From: Marinomonas hwangdonensis
Lineage (GTDB): Bacteria > Pseudomonadota > Gammaproteobacteria > Pseudomonadales > Marinomonadaceae
Direction of reading: 5' to 3'
Assembly (NCBI RefSeq): GCF_003721245.1
Contig: NZ_RIZG01000005.1
Span: 124,001-188,000, forward strand
DNA length: 64,000 nt
Numbering within the stretch: the first letter of the stretch is position 1; every line of letters begins with the position of its first letter. The notes beneath the pieces were generated by a model. That model saw only the letters and a list, made by a program, of their open reading frames with translations, ran no database searches and was not told where the DNA came from. Below, piece by piece: positions 8,570 to 16,442 of the stretch. Both the position numbers and the translations under genes were made by a program.

Positions 8570-9037
8570 ATGCATAGCATTGGTCAACTTGCAAAACGGG
8601 TTGAATGCCCAGTGGAAACGTTGCGTTATTGGGAAAAAGAAGGGCTGCTTCCCACGCCCTATCGTGGAGAGAATAATTACCGTTGGTATCAAGACAGTCA
8701 TCTTGAGCGCGCTTTGTTTATTCGTAACTGTCGTAATCTTGATATGAGCTTAGCGGAAATCCGTCAACTCTTAAGTTACAAGGATCAACCTGACATACGC
8801 TGCGATCAGGTCAACCGATTATTGGATGAACACATTTCGCATGTCACGGAGCGTATCGCCTCGCTTACCTTACTCAAAGACACCCTGGAGAGTTTAAGGC
8901 AGCGTTGTGTGACCGAAAAAAATATGGATGCATGCGAGATCCTTGTGGGCTTGAGTTGCGATCAAGCACAAGGCACCACAGATAAGTGCTCATCACACCT
9001 ACGCGGAGCCCATCCTGGCTCAAGTCGGAGTATTTAA
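8570..9037 (+). CDS. MerR-family metal-responsive regulator (CadR/PbrR/ZntR-like)
   Basis: 155 residues from ATG at 8570, which has GGGGAGA upstream; a TTG 72 bp earlier would add a non-homologous tail over the operator and is rejected. Residues 1-70 form the winged HTH (SIGQLAKRVECPVETLRYWEKEG). A dimerisation helix follows, then metal-site cysteines: Cys in DIRCDQ, and RQRC-N7-C (the C112/C119-type pair of CadR/PbrR), plus a C-terminal GLSC. Metal binding should switch on the divergent ATPase gene through the overlapping dyad. Zn, Cd and Pb cannot be told apart from sequence alone. Confidence 0.92.
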   Translation: MHSIGQLAKRVECPVETLRYWEKEGLLPTPYRGENNYRWYQDSHLERALFIRNCRNLDMSLAEIRQLLSYKDQPDIRCDQVNRLLDEHISHVTERIASLTLLKDTLESLRQRCVTEKNMDACEILVGLSCDQAQGTTDKCSSHLRGAHPGSSRSI

Positions 9038-9108
9038 AGGCAAGGTAGAGTCAAAATTGTTAGAAACGTGAGGTGAGCTTTTTATAAGCAGCGTCTTTAT
9101 CTCGCTTA

Positions 9109-9147
9109 CCAACGGCCTCATTCAAAAGAGCCGTTGGATTTTTCTTT
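9109..9147 (+). terminator. rho-independent terminator after the MerR gene
   Basis: CCAACGGC (9109-9116) pairs with GCCGTTGG (9130-9137) and is followed by ATTTTTCTTT. It lies about 70 bp beyond the regulator stop codon. Confidence 0.85.
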
Positions 9148-9254
9148 AACTCTAAAATACTAGCAGAGCAACTTACTAACACTTGTCTCATAACCCCACC
9201 ACAAAAGCACTAAAATAAGACCTGAATTTAAGCAATGACTAGTGGCTTGCAAAA

Positions 9255-9337
9255 GAGGCATAACCCCGGAATCACAACAACCGAGGCATAGTAAAAACAC
9301 CACGCGTTGGCTGTTCCTCTTGAAGCGTTTGTTAGCT
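9255..9337 (-). repeat. terminal attC-like site, resembling Vibrio repeats (VCR)
   Basis: Read on the minus strand it begins AGCTAACAAACGCTTCAAGA, then has CAACGCGTGG, CGGTTGTTGTG and GGTTATGCC blocks in the same order as I recall for Vibrio cholerae repeats. R'' AGCTAAC is complementary to GTTAGTT at the start of the toxin-antitoxin cassette except for one base. The right end is unclear: GTTATGC near 9260 could be R', or the true R' is lost. It marks the distal end of the array. Confidence 0.6.
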
Positions 9338-9371
9338 TACCTTTTTACCTATTTCGTGCGATTTAATCATA

Positions 9372-9399
9372 TTGATCACTTCGTGTGATAGGTTATACT
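9372..9399 (+). promoter_or_regulatory. promoter and operator of the toxin-antitoxin cassette
   Basis: TTGATC (9372-9377) and TATACT (9394-9399) are 16 bp apart. The spacer holds ATCAC-N5-GTGAT (9375-9389), and TTCGTGCGAT/TTCGTGTGAT repeats lie upstream and within it, as expected for antitoxin autoregulation. The promoter faces away from the array direction, so the pair has its own transcription. Confidence 0.6.
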
Positions 9400-9430
9400 C
9401 CAACTAGACCTAAGACAGTGGAGAGTAACC

Positions 9431-9673
9431 ATGCGTACATTAACAGCGAATGACGCTAAACGAAATTTTGGTGAATTGCTTCTTAATGCTCAACGCCAAC
9501 CCATTAAGATCAGTAAAAACAGCAAAGATGCTGTTGTCGTGATGTCTATACATGACTACGAAGAGCTTGAAATGATGAAAACAGAATATCTTAAACATTG
9601 TTTCAACGCGGCTAAAGATGACTCGGCAAAAGGCAATGTCGTTGATGGTAAAGATTTTTTGAATGAGCTGTAA
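9431..9673 (+). CDS. Phd/YefM-family antitoxin
   Basis: 80 residues. The N-terminal half (TLTANDAKRNFGELLLNAQ, then PIKISKNSKDAVVVMSIHDY) is the Phd/YefM DNA-binding domain. The acidic C terminus should wrap the toxin. It precedes the ParE/RelE-type toxin gene by 8 bp, the usual antitoxin-first order, and has a repeat-containing promoter. It sits inside an integron cassette but reads against the cassette direction. It would neutralise the toxin and repress the operon. Confidence 0.92.
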   Translation: MRTLTANDAKRNFGELLLNAQRQPIKISKNSKDAVVVMSIHDYEELEMMKTEYLKHCFNAAKDDSAKGNVVDGKDFLNEL

Positions 9674-9681
9674 CAAACAAT

Positions 9682-9981
9682 ATGCACAGTAAACAATATA
9701 AACTGAGTCGTTTGGCTCAAACTCATTTACGTAAAGTAAAAAATTATACCATCAACAATTTTTCTGAATTACAGTGGCAACGTTATAAAGAAACACTACT
9801 TTCTGGCTTTCAAATGCTCGCCGATAACCCTGATTTAGGACGAAGCTGCCATGAAATATACAGTTACGGCTTTTACTTTCCGATTGGAAAACACACTGCT
9901 TACTTCACAAAGGAAGAAAATTTCATCTTAATCGTAGCTGTATTGGGGCAATCTCAGTTACCGCAAAATCACCTGAAATAA
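9682..9981 (+). CDS. ParE/RelE-superfamily toxin
   Basis: 99 residues with the compact ParE/RelE fold pattern: an N-terminal strand YKLSRLAQTHLRKVKNYT, the helix pair ending in LADNPDLGRSC, and the C-terminal strands YFPIGKHTAYFTKEENF and ILIVAVLG. ParE members poison gyrase and RelE members cut mRNA; the missing clear RelE catalytic residues and the length favour ParE, but this is not certain. It forms an operon with the Phd-type antitoxin. Such cassettes are known to stabilise integron arrays by penalising their loss. Confidence 0.9.
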   Translation: MHSKQYKLSRLAQTHLRKVKNYTINNFSELQWQRYKETLLSGFQMLADNPDLGRSCHEIYSYGFYFPIGKHTAYFTKEENFILIVAVLGQSQLPQNHLK

Positions 9982-10013
9982 TAAACAATGATGGGCGATG
10001 CTTTCGATTGGTA

Positions 10014-10091
10014 AACTAACGCCGCCATAAACCGCGCGAGCTTGCGAGTGTCGGGCGACCGTAGGGAGCGAATTTAATGGCCTTGTTATAG
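10014..10091 (-). repeat. attC site of cassette 2
   Basis: On the minus strand R'' CTATAAC (10085-10091) holds the TAA stop of the ATPase gene, and R' GTTAGTT (10014-10020) ends the site. AAGGCCATTAAA on the left pairs with GGTTTATGGCGGC on the right, and the middle holds an imperfect palindrome (78 bp in all). R'' is the exact complement of GTTATAG, the core that begins this cassette at 12341-12347, which confirms the cassette ends. Confidence 0.85.
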
Positions 10092-12293
10092 AGCTAATTC
10101 GCTTTCTTGAGGAACTGGCACAGCAGACTCCAACCCTAAAATTTCTGAATACAATGTAATTAAGTGTTCGATAGTCAAATCTAATATTGGTTCATACATG
10201 AAAGAGTTAAGGTGAATATTAGAGCTAACAGTAATGCTAACCTTCTCAAGGGTTTTGATGGCTTGACTATAAGGCAATTCGTTTGTGTATGACTTTATTA
10301 AAGTACCAAACTGATTCATTGATTGACACCAATAATTATTATCGGATTTTATTTTCCGCATTTCTTCGATAAGGAAAATTTCAGATTTCATTCGAATAAC
10401 TATTGATAAAACCACTTTATCTTCTAAATTAAGCCCATCATGGTTAGGCCTATTTTTAATCTCATTTGCTTTATTGAACAGTAATTCCTTGAAAGATGTT
10501 GCGTCGTTAGTAGGGTAATTCGTGCCAAACAACCTATTATAGATATCATAATAATCGCCAATAGTAATTCCGGCTGTATCCTCTTTCCAGTGTAATAGAC
10601 TAGTAAGCTTCAAATAATCGGGATCAGCTTCACCTTTAATATACTCGATTAAATTTCTTGTAAAAGGTACTGTCGCACAAAGGATGAACTCACTATTAGC
10701 TATTTCTGTTTTCCACTTTCCAATAAAGTAGTTTTTGATACCTTCAGCTTGAGAAAGCTCTATGCCATTTTCAGTTCTGTTAGCCATTAAACATCTTTGA
10801 CGATGAACAAAGTTATTTGCCAAAGTTCTGAAAAAATCAAAATTATGAGTAAGAATTAATTGTGAAAAATGTTCAATTTTAGAGATATCCTCAAGATATT
10901 GAACAATTGCATGCTTATTTTTGTAGTCGAAAGAGTCTGCAACGTCGTCAATAATAAAAAGCGTCTCAGCTGATTTTCGTTTTCTATCTTCTACTTCAAA
11001 GATAAAATTTAGAAGATAGAGTGCGCGTTTCTCCCCTTGGCTTAAGGACTTTATTTCGCTTCTGGTACAGTCTACTTGATCATCACCATCTTTGAACGTG
11101 AACTTTAATTTTGCCTTATCTCGTCCTAAAGCGGCTTCAACTTGGTTGAATAATGACAAAGTAAATGGCATATCGACAAAACGATTATTAAAAAGCTCTA
11201 TAGCTTTAGACCAATTCGGAGCTTCTGTTGCAGCGTCTAATTCGATTTGACGTAACTCAGCCTGATTGGCAGAGAAATCCTCTAGAAATGCGCCAGAATC
11301 TGGACTGTTTTGAACATAAAAAGCCCACAAACTCCTCTTGAACTCTGCTTGGTTCTCAGGCTTTGTATTATGTAAAAGCAAATCAACTTCCGTTGCAGAA
11401 ATATTTTCCAATAATGTAATCAGTGCTTGCGTTTGTGCATTTTTAGCTAAGTTGCCTCTTAACGTTTTGAGCTCAGCATCACTGTCGATTGATTCATGTA
11501 CAATCCTCATCTTTTCTTGAAGTTCTTCGTAATCAATTGAAGAGACATCACCTTTTAGGTGAACTTTATGCCCACCGGCAAAGTACCCTTGTTTATTTAA
11601 GGTGTTAAATGAAGTATCAGCTTTTGCAGGGTTAAAGATTCCGCGACTATAAATTGTTCCTGCTTGATCAAAGAGCTCTTGATATCGTTGATTAAACTCA
11701 TTGGATTTTGATAAAAACTCAGGACTTTCTAATATTGAAATAGCTTTAGGGTCAAATATCTCATTATAAATAAAGCTTTCTAGATCATCCCCAATGACAA
11801 CTCCTTTTGCTAACTCTATTGCCTTTGCAAAATCATCCGTTTGAAAGTCATTTTTCAGTATATTTTCGATATCATCTTTTTTAACTTTTGATTTTTTCTG
11901 GAGTGATGTTTCGAGCTTTGATTTCAACTTATTAATATCTGAGACTAGTGAGTCATATCTAGCTTTACTTTCTTGATTAATAAGAATGTTCGTTACAGCT
12001 TCGTTGTCGGAGCTAATTTCTATTTCAGATTTAAGAACGTATATTTGTTCCTTTTGTATATCGATATTATCAACTTCAACAATACAAGTAGGTTGGCGGT
12101 TAAAACGTTCTTCTTTTGGCTGGTCGCCTTTTGATAAAGCATCAAAAGTTCTAGAAAACGATGTTTTCATTAGTCCATTTGGGGCATAGATTGAGTAAGC
12201 TTTAGCTTTTCCTCTGGCACTCGATAAATCAAAAGTTTCATTTAATGAAGAAATACCGTAACAGTTTTCGAGATGTACTTTTAGGTTATCCAT
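10086..12293 (-). CDS. cassette 2: large ABC/SMC-like ATPase, candidate defence protein
   Basis: 735 residues. Walker A is IYAPNGLMKTSF (about 36-47), unusual in having LMK where GSGK is common. A coiled-coil-rich middle (about 100-380) separates it from the ABC signature LSQGEKRAL (about 418), Walker B LFIIDDVADSFD and the H-loop ILTHNFDF. This is the layout of SMC/RloC/AAA_13-like ATPases found in anti-phage and abortive infection systems. The last 230 residues show no nuclease motif that I recognise. It is the only gene of its cassette (10020-12346), is visibly more A+T-rich than flanking genes, and starts about 50 bp into the cassette, so it would depend on array transcription. Defence is an inference. 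Confidence 0.8.
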   Translation of the reverse strand: MDNLKVHLENCYGISSLNETFDLSSARGKAKAYSIYAPNGLMKTSFSRTFDALSKGDQPKEERFNRQPTCIVEVDNIDIQKEQIYVLKSEIEISSDNEAVTNILINQESKARYDSLVSDINKLKSKLETSLQKKSKVKKDDIENILKNDFQTDDFAKAIELAKGVVIGDDLESFIYNEIFDPKAISILESPEFLSKSNEFNQRYQELFDQAGTIYSRGIFNPAKADTSFNTLNKQGYFAGGHKVHLKGDVSSIDYEELQEKMRIVHESIDSDAELKTLRGNLAKNAQTQALITLLENISATEVDLLLHNTKPENQAEFKRSLWAFYVQNSPDSGAFLEDFSANQAELRQIELDAATEAPNWSKAIELFNNRFVDMPFTLSLFNQVEAALGRDKAKLKFTFKDGDDQVDCTRSEIKSLSQGEKRALYLLNFIFEVEDRKRKSAETLFIIDDVADSFDYKNKHAIVQYLEDISKIEHFSQLILTHNFDFFRTLANNFVHRQRCLMANRTENGIELSQAEGIKNYFIGKWKTEIANSEFILCATVPFTRNLIEYIKGEADPDYLKLTSLLHWKEDTAGITIGDYYDIYNRLFGTNYPTNDATSFKELLFNKANEIKNRPNHDGLNLEDKVVLSIVIRMKSEIFLIEEMRKIKSDNNYWCQSMNQFGTLIKSYTNELPYSQAIKTLEKVSITVSSNIHLNSFMYEPILDLTIEHLITLYSEILGLESAVPVPQESELAL

Positions 12294-12340
12294 AACTCAT
12301 CCTTTTAATTATTCACCGAGACCAGATTTATCACCCAGCC

Positions 12341-12409
12341 CTATAACGTTGGAGCTAAGGGGCGGATTTGGCGAAGCCAAAGACGTCCCACTTGAGCGAT
12401 TTGTTGTAC
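12341..12409 (-). repeat. attC site of cassette 1
   Basis: On the minus strand: R'' GTACAAC (12403-12409), then AAATCGCTCAAGTGGGACG, a palindromic centre TTTGGCTTCGCCAAA, then CCGCCCCTTAGCTCCAAC and R' GTTATAG (12341-12347). The layout matches the aadA-type attC block for block. R'' differs by one base from the complement of GTTATAC at 13941-13947, the start of cassette 1. Confidence 0.88.
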
Positions 12410-12414
12410 GCGCA

Positions 12415-13917
12415 CTACCGCGCATTAAATACGGGCCCTAAAAGGGCCATAAGAGGACCAATGCCGCCAGAATATAGGTGATCTATATATTTGCGATATA
12501 GAACTCTGCGAATTGTGGTTTCATCAGTTCCACAAGAATTGCGAATGTATTCTACGATTGAGTCTAGTTTGCTTTTCGCCACCTTTCGTGGCGAATCTCC
12601 AGTAATGTTCTGATATCTAGGGAGCATGATATGGTTGTCTAGATTTACGGTTGTCCCATAAAATTCGACAATCAGTTCATTGACGTTCATGTTTGAATGA
12701 AAAGCCTCTAACATGTCTGTAACGCCAATCTCTGGCGTGCATGGAAGGAACGAAACAGAGTTCATGACCCGACCATATAAATCTGTTATAGACCGAGTGT
12801 CATTTCTTCTGGCTGCTGGTATTGCCTCAGTTCGGACATCATCATCCAAGAAAACATGGCGCTTAACGTGGGTTGGGATAATTAACGCTGATCTTTCTAG
12901 CATCTGCATGACTTGATAGTAGCCACCAACGGGCACAACTTTGTACATTGGCTTATGGGTATTCCTGTTTTCCTCAAACTTTCCGCAAAGTTGCTCAAGT
13001 AATAATTTTGCCTCTTCATCTTCGGCAAAAAATATGAAGTCGCTTTTGACCTCTTCGTCAAATGCGATTTCACCAAGAACTTGCGCCGGAAATACATTTG
13101 TTTTTGTTGTGTACGACCCTTGTTCATCTCTGGAAATGAAAATGATGTTTCTTCTGTTGATATTTTTTATCAGAGTTGATGAGTGCGTAGAGAATATAAC
13201 TGTTAAGTTTTTGTTTGTGGCTATTTGATTTATCTTATTTAGCAGCCTTACTTGAGCTTGAGGATGCAAGGCCATCTCAACTTCATCAATTAAGATTAAT
13301 GAGTTGTTTTCAGCGGTAGACATTTTCTGGGCGAGTTTAAGCACGCATAACTCGCCAAGACTAAAGTTTTTTTCTGAATAGTAATGGGTTTCTCTTCCTG
13401 CTCTGTACGGTAATAGAAATGCTTGGTTTCCTGTCCCTCTTCTGGTGTTAACGAACTTTAAGCCATTCCACTTATTGTCGTGAAGGACGGAAGTTAGGAA
13501 GTCTGTAATATCATTATTTGCCTGATTAATTCGCCTTGGAATTATTTCTTCCGCATACGGCTCTACTCTGCTTCCATCTGCTTGAATAAAATGAATGCTT
13601 GGATATGGAAACTGGGAGAGGATATTTGCGTTACTCCTTGGTGTTGGTGGCCAGCGTTTTCCTCCATAGGAGTATGTGACTTCTTGTCCGTTAATTTTGT
13701 ACCGTACTTTCGCATCATTAAACGTATCCAATCTTTCTTGCATAGCGGTGGTTTTGTAGTGGTCTTGAAAGGCGCGGCCATGCCTTATTCGATATAAGGC
13801 GGCTAGCAGGCTAGTTTTCCCCGAGCCGTTTAAGCCGGTGAGAAGCCAGAGCCCAGCACTCGGAATATCAAATTCGAGATTGGAGATTCCTTTCAGATTT
13901 TCTAATTCAACTCTCAT
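12415..13917 (-). CDS. cassette 1: OLD-like ATPase with TOPRIM-like C terminus
   Basis: 500 residues. Walker A GLNGSGKT at 28-35, an ABC-like signature FSLGELCVL (about 186-194), Walker [15 protein letters not shown] and an H-loop IFSTHSS give an AAA_21-type ATPase in about 1-270. The C-terminal third has [15 protein letters not shown] (acidic Glu of TOPRIM motif 1), VVPVGG and HVFLDDD (the DxD), the pattern of OLD-family nucleases. Such proteins act in phage exclusion (OLD, Gabija GajA, PARIS AriA relatives). It is the first cassette next to attI, where expression from the integron promoter should be strongest; its ATG is 30 bp from the recombination point. The nuclease assignment is tentative. 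Confidence 0.82.
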   Translation of the reverse strand: MRVELENLKGISNLEFDIPSAGLWLLTGLNGSGKTSLLAALYRIRHGRAFQDHYKTTAMQERLDTFNDAKVRYKINGQEVTYSYGGKRWPPTPRSNANILSQFPYPSIHFIQADGSRVEPYAEEIIPRRINQANNDITDFLTSVLHDNKWNGLKFVNTRRGTGNQAFLLPYRAGRETHYYSEKNFSLGELCVLKLAQKMSTAENNSLILIDEVEMALHPQAQVRLLNKINQIATNKNLTVIFSTHSSTLIKNINRRNIIFISRDEQGSYTTKTNVFPAQVLGEIAFDEEVKSDFIFFAEDEEAKLLLEQLCGKFEENRNTHKPMYKVVPVGGYYQVMQMLERSALIIPTHVKRHVFLDDDVRTEAIPAARRNDTRSITDLYGRVMNSVSFLPCTPEIGVTDMLEAFHSNMNVNELIVEFYGTTVNLDNHIMLPRYQNITGDSPRKVAKSKLDSIVEYIRNSCGTDETTIRRVLYRKYIDHLYSGGIGPLMALLGPVFNAR

Positions 13918-13940
13918 TTATTATCCACTTCATGAATTGC

Positions 13941-13947
13941 GTATAAC
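13941..13947 (-). other. attI/cassette 1 crossover core
   Basis: GTTATAC on the minus strand, one mismatch from GTTRRRY. Crossover after the G would place the boundary between 13947 and 13946. The complementary R'' GTACAAC of cassette 1 supports the assignment. Confidence 0.75.
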
Positions 13948-14227
13948 ATTTTAATAATGCGCATGCGCAACTGCACTGTTTTTAATTTCCATATAAATCC
14001 CTATAAAAAACTGATTCTATGGCACTTTTTAACCTTTCCCACAGGCTGGTTAATTGAAAATCCGAGCGTGCGGGTTTACACATTTATCCACAGCGCGTTA
14101 TATGGGCTGGGTTTTATGTTGTTGATTGATACTAAAAGACTTTCTGGCTTGCTGCCAGTACAAACGGGCAAAAATGTGATTGTTTTTTAGGCAAAGCGTG
14201 CCAATAATTGGCAATCAAAAAAATAAA

Positions 14228-14243
14228 CTGTATATTTGTACAG
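14228..14243 (+). promoter_or_regulatory. LexA box in the intI promoter
   Basis: CTGTATATTTGTACAG has the CTG-N10-CAG form of gammaproteobacterial LexA sites and is close to the CTGTATATATATACAG ideal. It ends 31 bp before the integrase start codon. Repression by LexA and induction during the SOS response, as known for other integron integrases, is expected. Confidence 0.88.
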
Positions 14244-14274
14244 CCTTAAATCAATTATCCACAAGGAATGTGTG

Positions 14275-15237
14275 ATGTCTTCTAGTCCTTTTATGAATTT
14301 TATTCGTAATGAGCTGCGGCTACGTGGCTATAGCTTAAAAACAGAGAAGTCTTACCTGTATTGGATTAAATATTTTATTCGATTCCATAAGCTGCAACAC
14401 CCACAAAACATGGGCGCAGAAGAAGTAAGAGCATTTTTATCATTTCTGGCAGTGGAGCAACATGTCGCCATTAACACCCAAAAATCTGCCTTGAATGCCC
14501 CCGCCTTTTTGTACAACAAGTTACTGGATCAACCATTGGGGGATTTAGGGTTTCAGCATGCTAAGCAAGGTCGACGTCTGCCCATTGTTTTAGCCGCTAA
14601 CGAGATTCAGAAAATACTAAGCTGTTTGAATGAACGGGACCATTTGATTTTTTCATTGCTGTATGGATCGGGGCTTAGGGTTAGTGAATGTTTGCGTATT
14701 CGCATTCAAGATATTAATTTGGATCAGGGCAGTTTGGCGGTAAGGTGCAGTAAGGGTAATAAAGACAGAACCACCATTCTGAGCCGTAAGTTAGCCGAGG
14801 CGTTAAACAAGCAAAAAGCCTATGCACAACAAATTCAACAAGATGACAACGCCAAGGGATATGGCCCTTCTTTGCCCTTTGCGCTGTCTAAAAAGTACCC
14901 AAACGCCTTTCGTCAATTGAGTTGGATGTTTTTATTTCCCTCTACATCAATTAGTCCGCACCCTGTGACTGGTGAACTATGCAGGCACCATTTGCATGAT
15001 TCAGTACCTCGTAAAGCATTGAAAAAATCGGTCAACAAGGCAGGGATCAATGAAAAAAGAGTTAATTGCCATACTTTCCGCCACTCTTTTGCAACTCATT
15101 TACTCATGGCAGGGCGAGACATAAGAACGGTTCAAGAGCTGTTAGGCCATAACGATGTGTCGACAACACAAATTTATACCCATGTTATAGGACAGCATTT
15201 TGCAGGAACAAATAGCCCTCTTGATCAAATTTTATGA
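14275..15237 (+). CDS. intI: integron integrase (IntI-type tyrosine recombinase)
   Basis: 320 residues from ATG at 14275 (AAGGA at 14263-14267); a TTG 39 bp earlier lies inside the LexA box and is rejected. SAM-like N domain about 1-90, catalytic domain about 100-320. Catalytic residues: Arg135 (GSGLRVSEC), Lys160, His266 and Arg269 (CHTFRH), His292 (LGHND) and Tyr301 (TQIYTH). The IntI-only insert between boxes is present at about 198-222 (PFALSKKYPNAFRQLSWMFLFP), which sets it apart from XerC/D. It reads away from the cassettes, as in all integrons. It should recombine attC x attI and attC x attC. No frameshift; probably active. Confidence 0.95.
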   Translation: MSSSPFMNFIRNELRLRGYSLKTEKSYLYWIKYFIRFHKLQHPQNMGAEEVRAFLSFLAVEQHVAINTQKSALNAPAFLYNKLLDQPLGDLGFQHAKQGRRLPIVLAANEIQKILSCLNERDHLIFSLLYGSGLRVSECLRIRIQDINLDQGSLAVRCSKGNKDRTTILSRKLAEALNKQKAYAQQIQQDDNAKGYGPSLPFALSKKYPNAFRQLSWMFLFPSTSISPHPVTGELCRHHLHDSVPRKALKKSVNKAGINEKRVNCHTFRHSFATHLLMAGRDIRTVQELLGHNDVSTTQIYTHVIGQHFAGTNSPLDQIL

Positions 15238-15271
15238 CATAAGGAGTGTGGAAGCTGTTATCGCTTTTTAC

Positions 15272-16234
15272 TCAACCATTTAGCCCTGCGAGTGTGGTAG
15301 ACGGGCTTTCGCCAAAGAGTTGTTTGTAGTCTTGTGCAAATTGGCTTAGGTGCCAGAATCCCCATTGGGCAGCGATATCGCTGACGGATTGGCTTTTGTC
15401 GGCTTTGACAAGGGCGCGACGTACGCCGTTTAAGCGGCTAACGCGTAGGTATTGGATGGGGCTGATGCCAAGGATGCTTTCAAAACTGTATTGCAGAGTT
15501 CGGCGGCTGACGTTGGCTTTTTCGCACAGCTGAGTGACGGTCACGGCTTCGTCAAGGTGGTGGTCTAAAAACTGCCGTGTGCAATCAACGACGCGTTTTC
15601 GATGGGGGTAACTGGGTGTTTTGGCGGGCTGCGGGGTTTCGACTTTTAATACTTCTAACAAGGCCATCATCACTATGTCTTGCTGTAGACGTGGCGAGGT
15701 GACTTGGTTTTGCGGTGCCAGTAAACGCGCCAGTAAAAAACGCGCTTCGTCCAACGTTTTGTCTGGTACGCCTAAGCGACCATATTGGGTCAGTTGTTCC
15801 CAATTCAGTTCTATGCCGTGTATGGAGGCAATCTGAATCAGTGATGACTTATCCACTACTAAGCCATACAAATCATAATCTTGAGGGGTGGAAAGTTGAA
15901 AATCACAATTGCCTGGCTGGCACATGATGGTGTTGGTCTTGATGGTTAGACCATTGATTCGGCTTTCTTCTTGACCTGACAGCGGGATCCCAAGCCAGAC
16001 AGAATCTGGCCATACCACGCATTTTTGCTGCAATGCCTGACTGGTGTGTTCGCAGAAGACTTGCAACCCTTCTAACGGTAGTTCGGTAATCCGGCCATAG
16101 AATCGCCCACGGCTAGTTTGATCGTATTCTTGCTGCCAATTCGTTAAATTGTTGGCGTGCAAATCCGCATCATAGGCTTCGGATACACGTAAAATACCGC
16201 TCTCTTTTGGTGCATTCATCATTGAATTCAACAT
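15272..16234 (-). CDS. AraC-family regulator, EutR-like
   Basis: 320 residues. The C-terminal AraC domain has both helix-turn-helix units (VTQLCEKANVSRRTLQYSFE at about 235-254 and VSDIAAQWGFWHLSQFAQDY at about 287-306). The N-terminal half resembles the EutR/FeaR sensing domain (GRITELPLEGLQVFCEHTSQ, then PDSVWLGIPLSG). It is divergent from eutB, so ethanolamine-responsive activation of eutBC and the permease is likely. The intergenic region has repeated AATCATTGAAAAA motifs that could be its sites. Ethanolamine sensing is inferred from context. Confidence 0.88.
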   Translation of the reverse strand: MLNSMMNAPKESGILRVSEAYDADLHANNLTNWQQEYDQTSRGRFYGRITELPLEGLQVFCEHTSQALQQKCVVWPDSVWLGIPLSGQEESRINGLTIKTNTIMCQPGNCDFQLSTPQDYDLYGLVVDKSSLIQIASIHGIELNWEQLTQYGRLGVPDKTLDEARFLLARLLAPQNQVTSPRLQQDIVMMALLEVLKVETPQPAKTPSYPHRKRVVDCTRQFLDHHLDEAVTVTQLCEKANVSRRTLQYSFESILGISPIQYLRVSRLNGVRRALVKADKSQSVSDIAAQWGFWHLSQFAQDYKQLFGESPSTTLAGLNG

Positions 16235-16259
16235 TTCACTGCCTGTCTTTTTTTCTTCT

Positions 16260-16399
16260 AATCATTGAAAAACATCAAGATAAAAACCTAAATCATTGAA
16301 AAATATACACTAATCAATGTTTGCCATTATTCGATAACGCCCACTTATAAAACGACGTACCGTTAGTAATAGCAAAACTTAGGCCTTTTTCAATGATTA
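16260..16399. promoter_or_regulatory. putative regulator sites upstream of eutB
   Basis: AATCATTGAAAAA occurs at 16260-16272 and 16291-16303 as direct repeats 31 bp apart (about three helix turns). An inverted copy, TTTTTCAATGATTA, is at 16386-16399, about 45 bp from eutB. The spacing fits AraC-type binding and DNA looping. No other gene start in the window has this motif that I noticed. Confidence 0.55.
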
Positions 16400-16442
16400 A
16401 TTTTTGGCCTACCCTTTTTTAGACTAGATGTGAGTAACGGTT

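Larger units (their letters stand above)
13921..14274 (-). other. attI region and integrase promoter region
   Basis: This 350-bp stretch between the first cassette and intI holds no gene. Its minus strand has the core GTTATAC (13941-13947) where cassette 1 joins. It also holds TTATCCACA DnaA-type boxes at 14084-14092 and 14255-14263 and a near match at 13921-13929, the 15-bp palindrome TGCCAATAATTGGCA (14199-14213) and a LexA box. The cassette promoter should be here or within intI; I cannot place it with confidence. The 77-codon frame at 13957-14190 has no features of a protein. Confidence 0.7.

Noticed and set aside
2509..9228. ATAAGACCTGAATT shared by 2509 and 9214 as a boundary repeat
   Set aside because: A 14-base match is expected several times by chance in 64 kb; its place after two attC-like sites is not enough.
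13957..14190. 77-codon frame in the attI region
   Set aside because: No RBS, no family pattern, and it lies over the recombination and promoter region.
14275..15237. integrase as a XerC/D or phage integrase
   Set aside because: The IntI-only insert at about 198-222, a LexA box and adjacent attC sites all point to an integron integrase.
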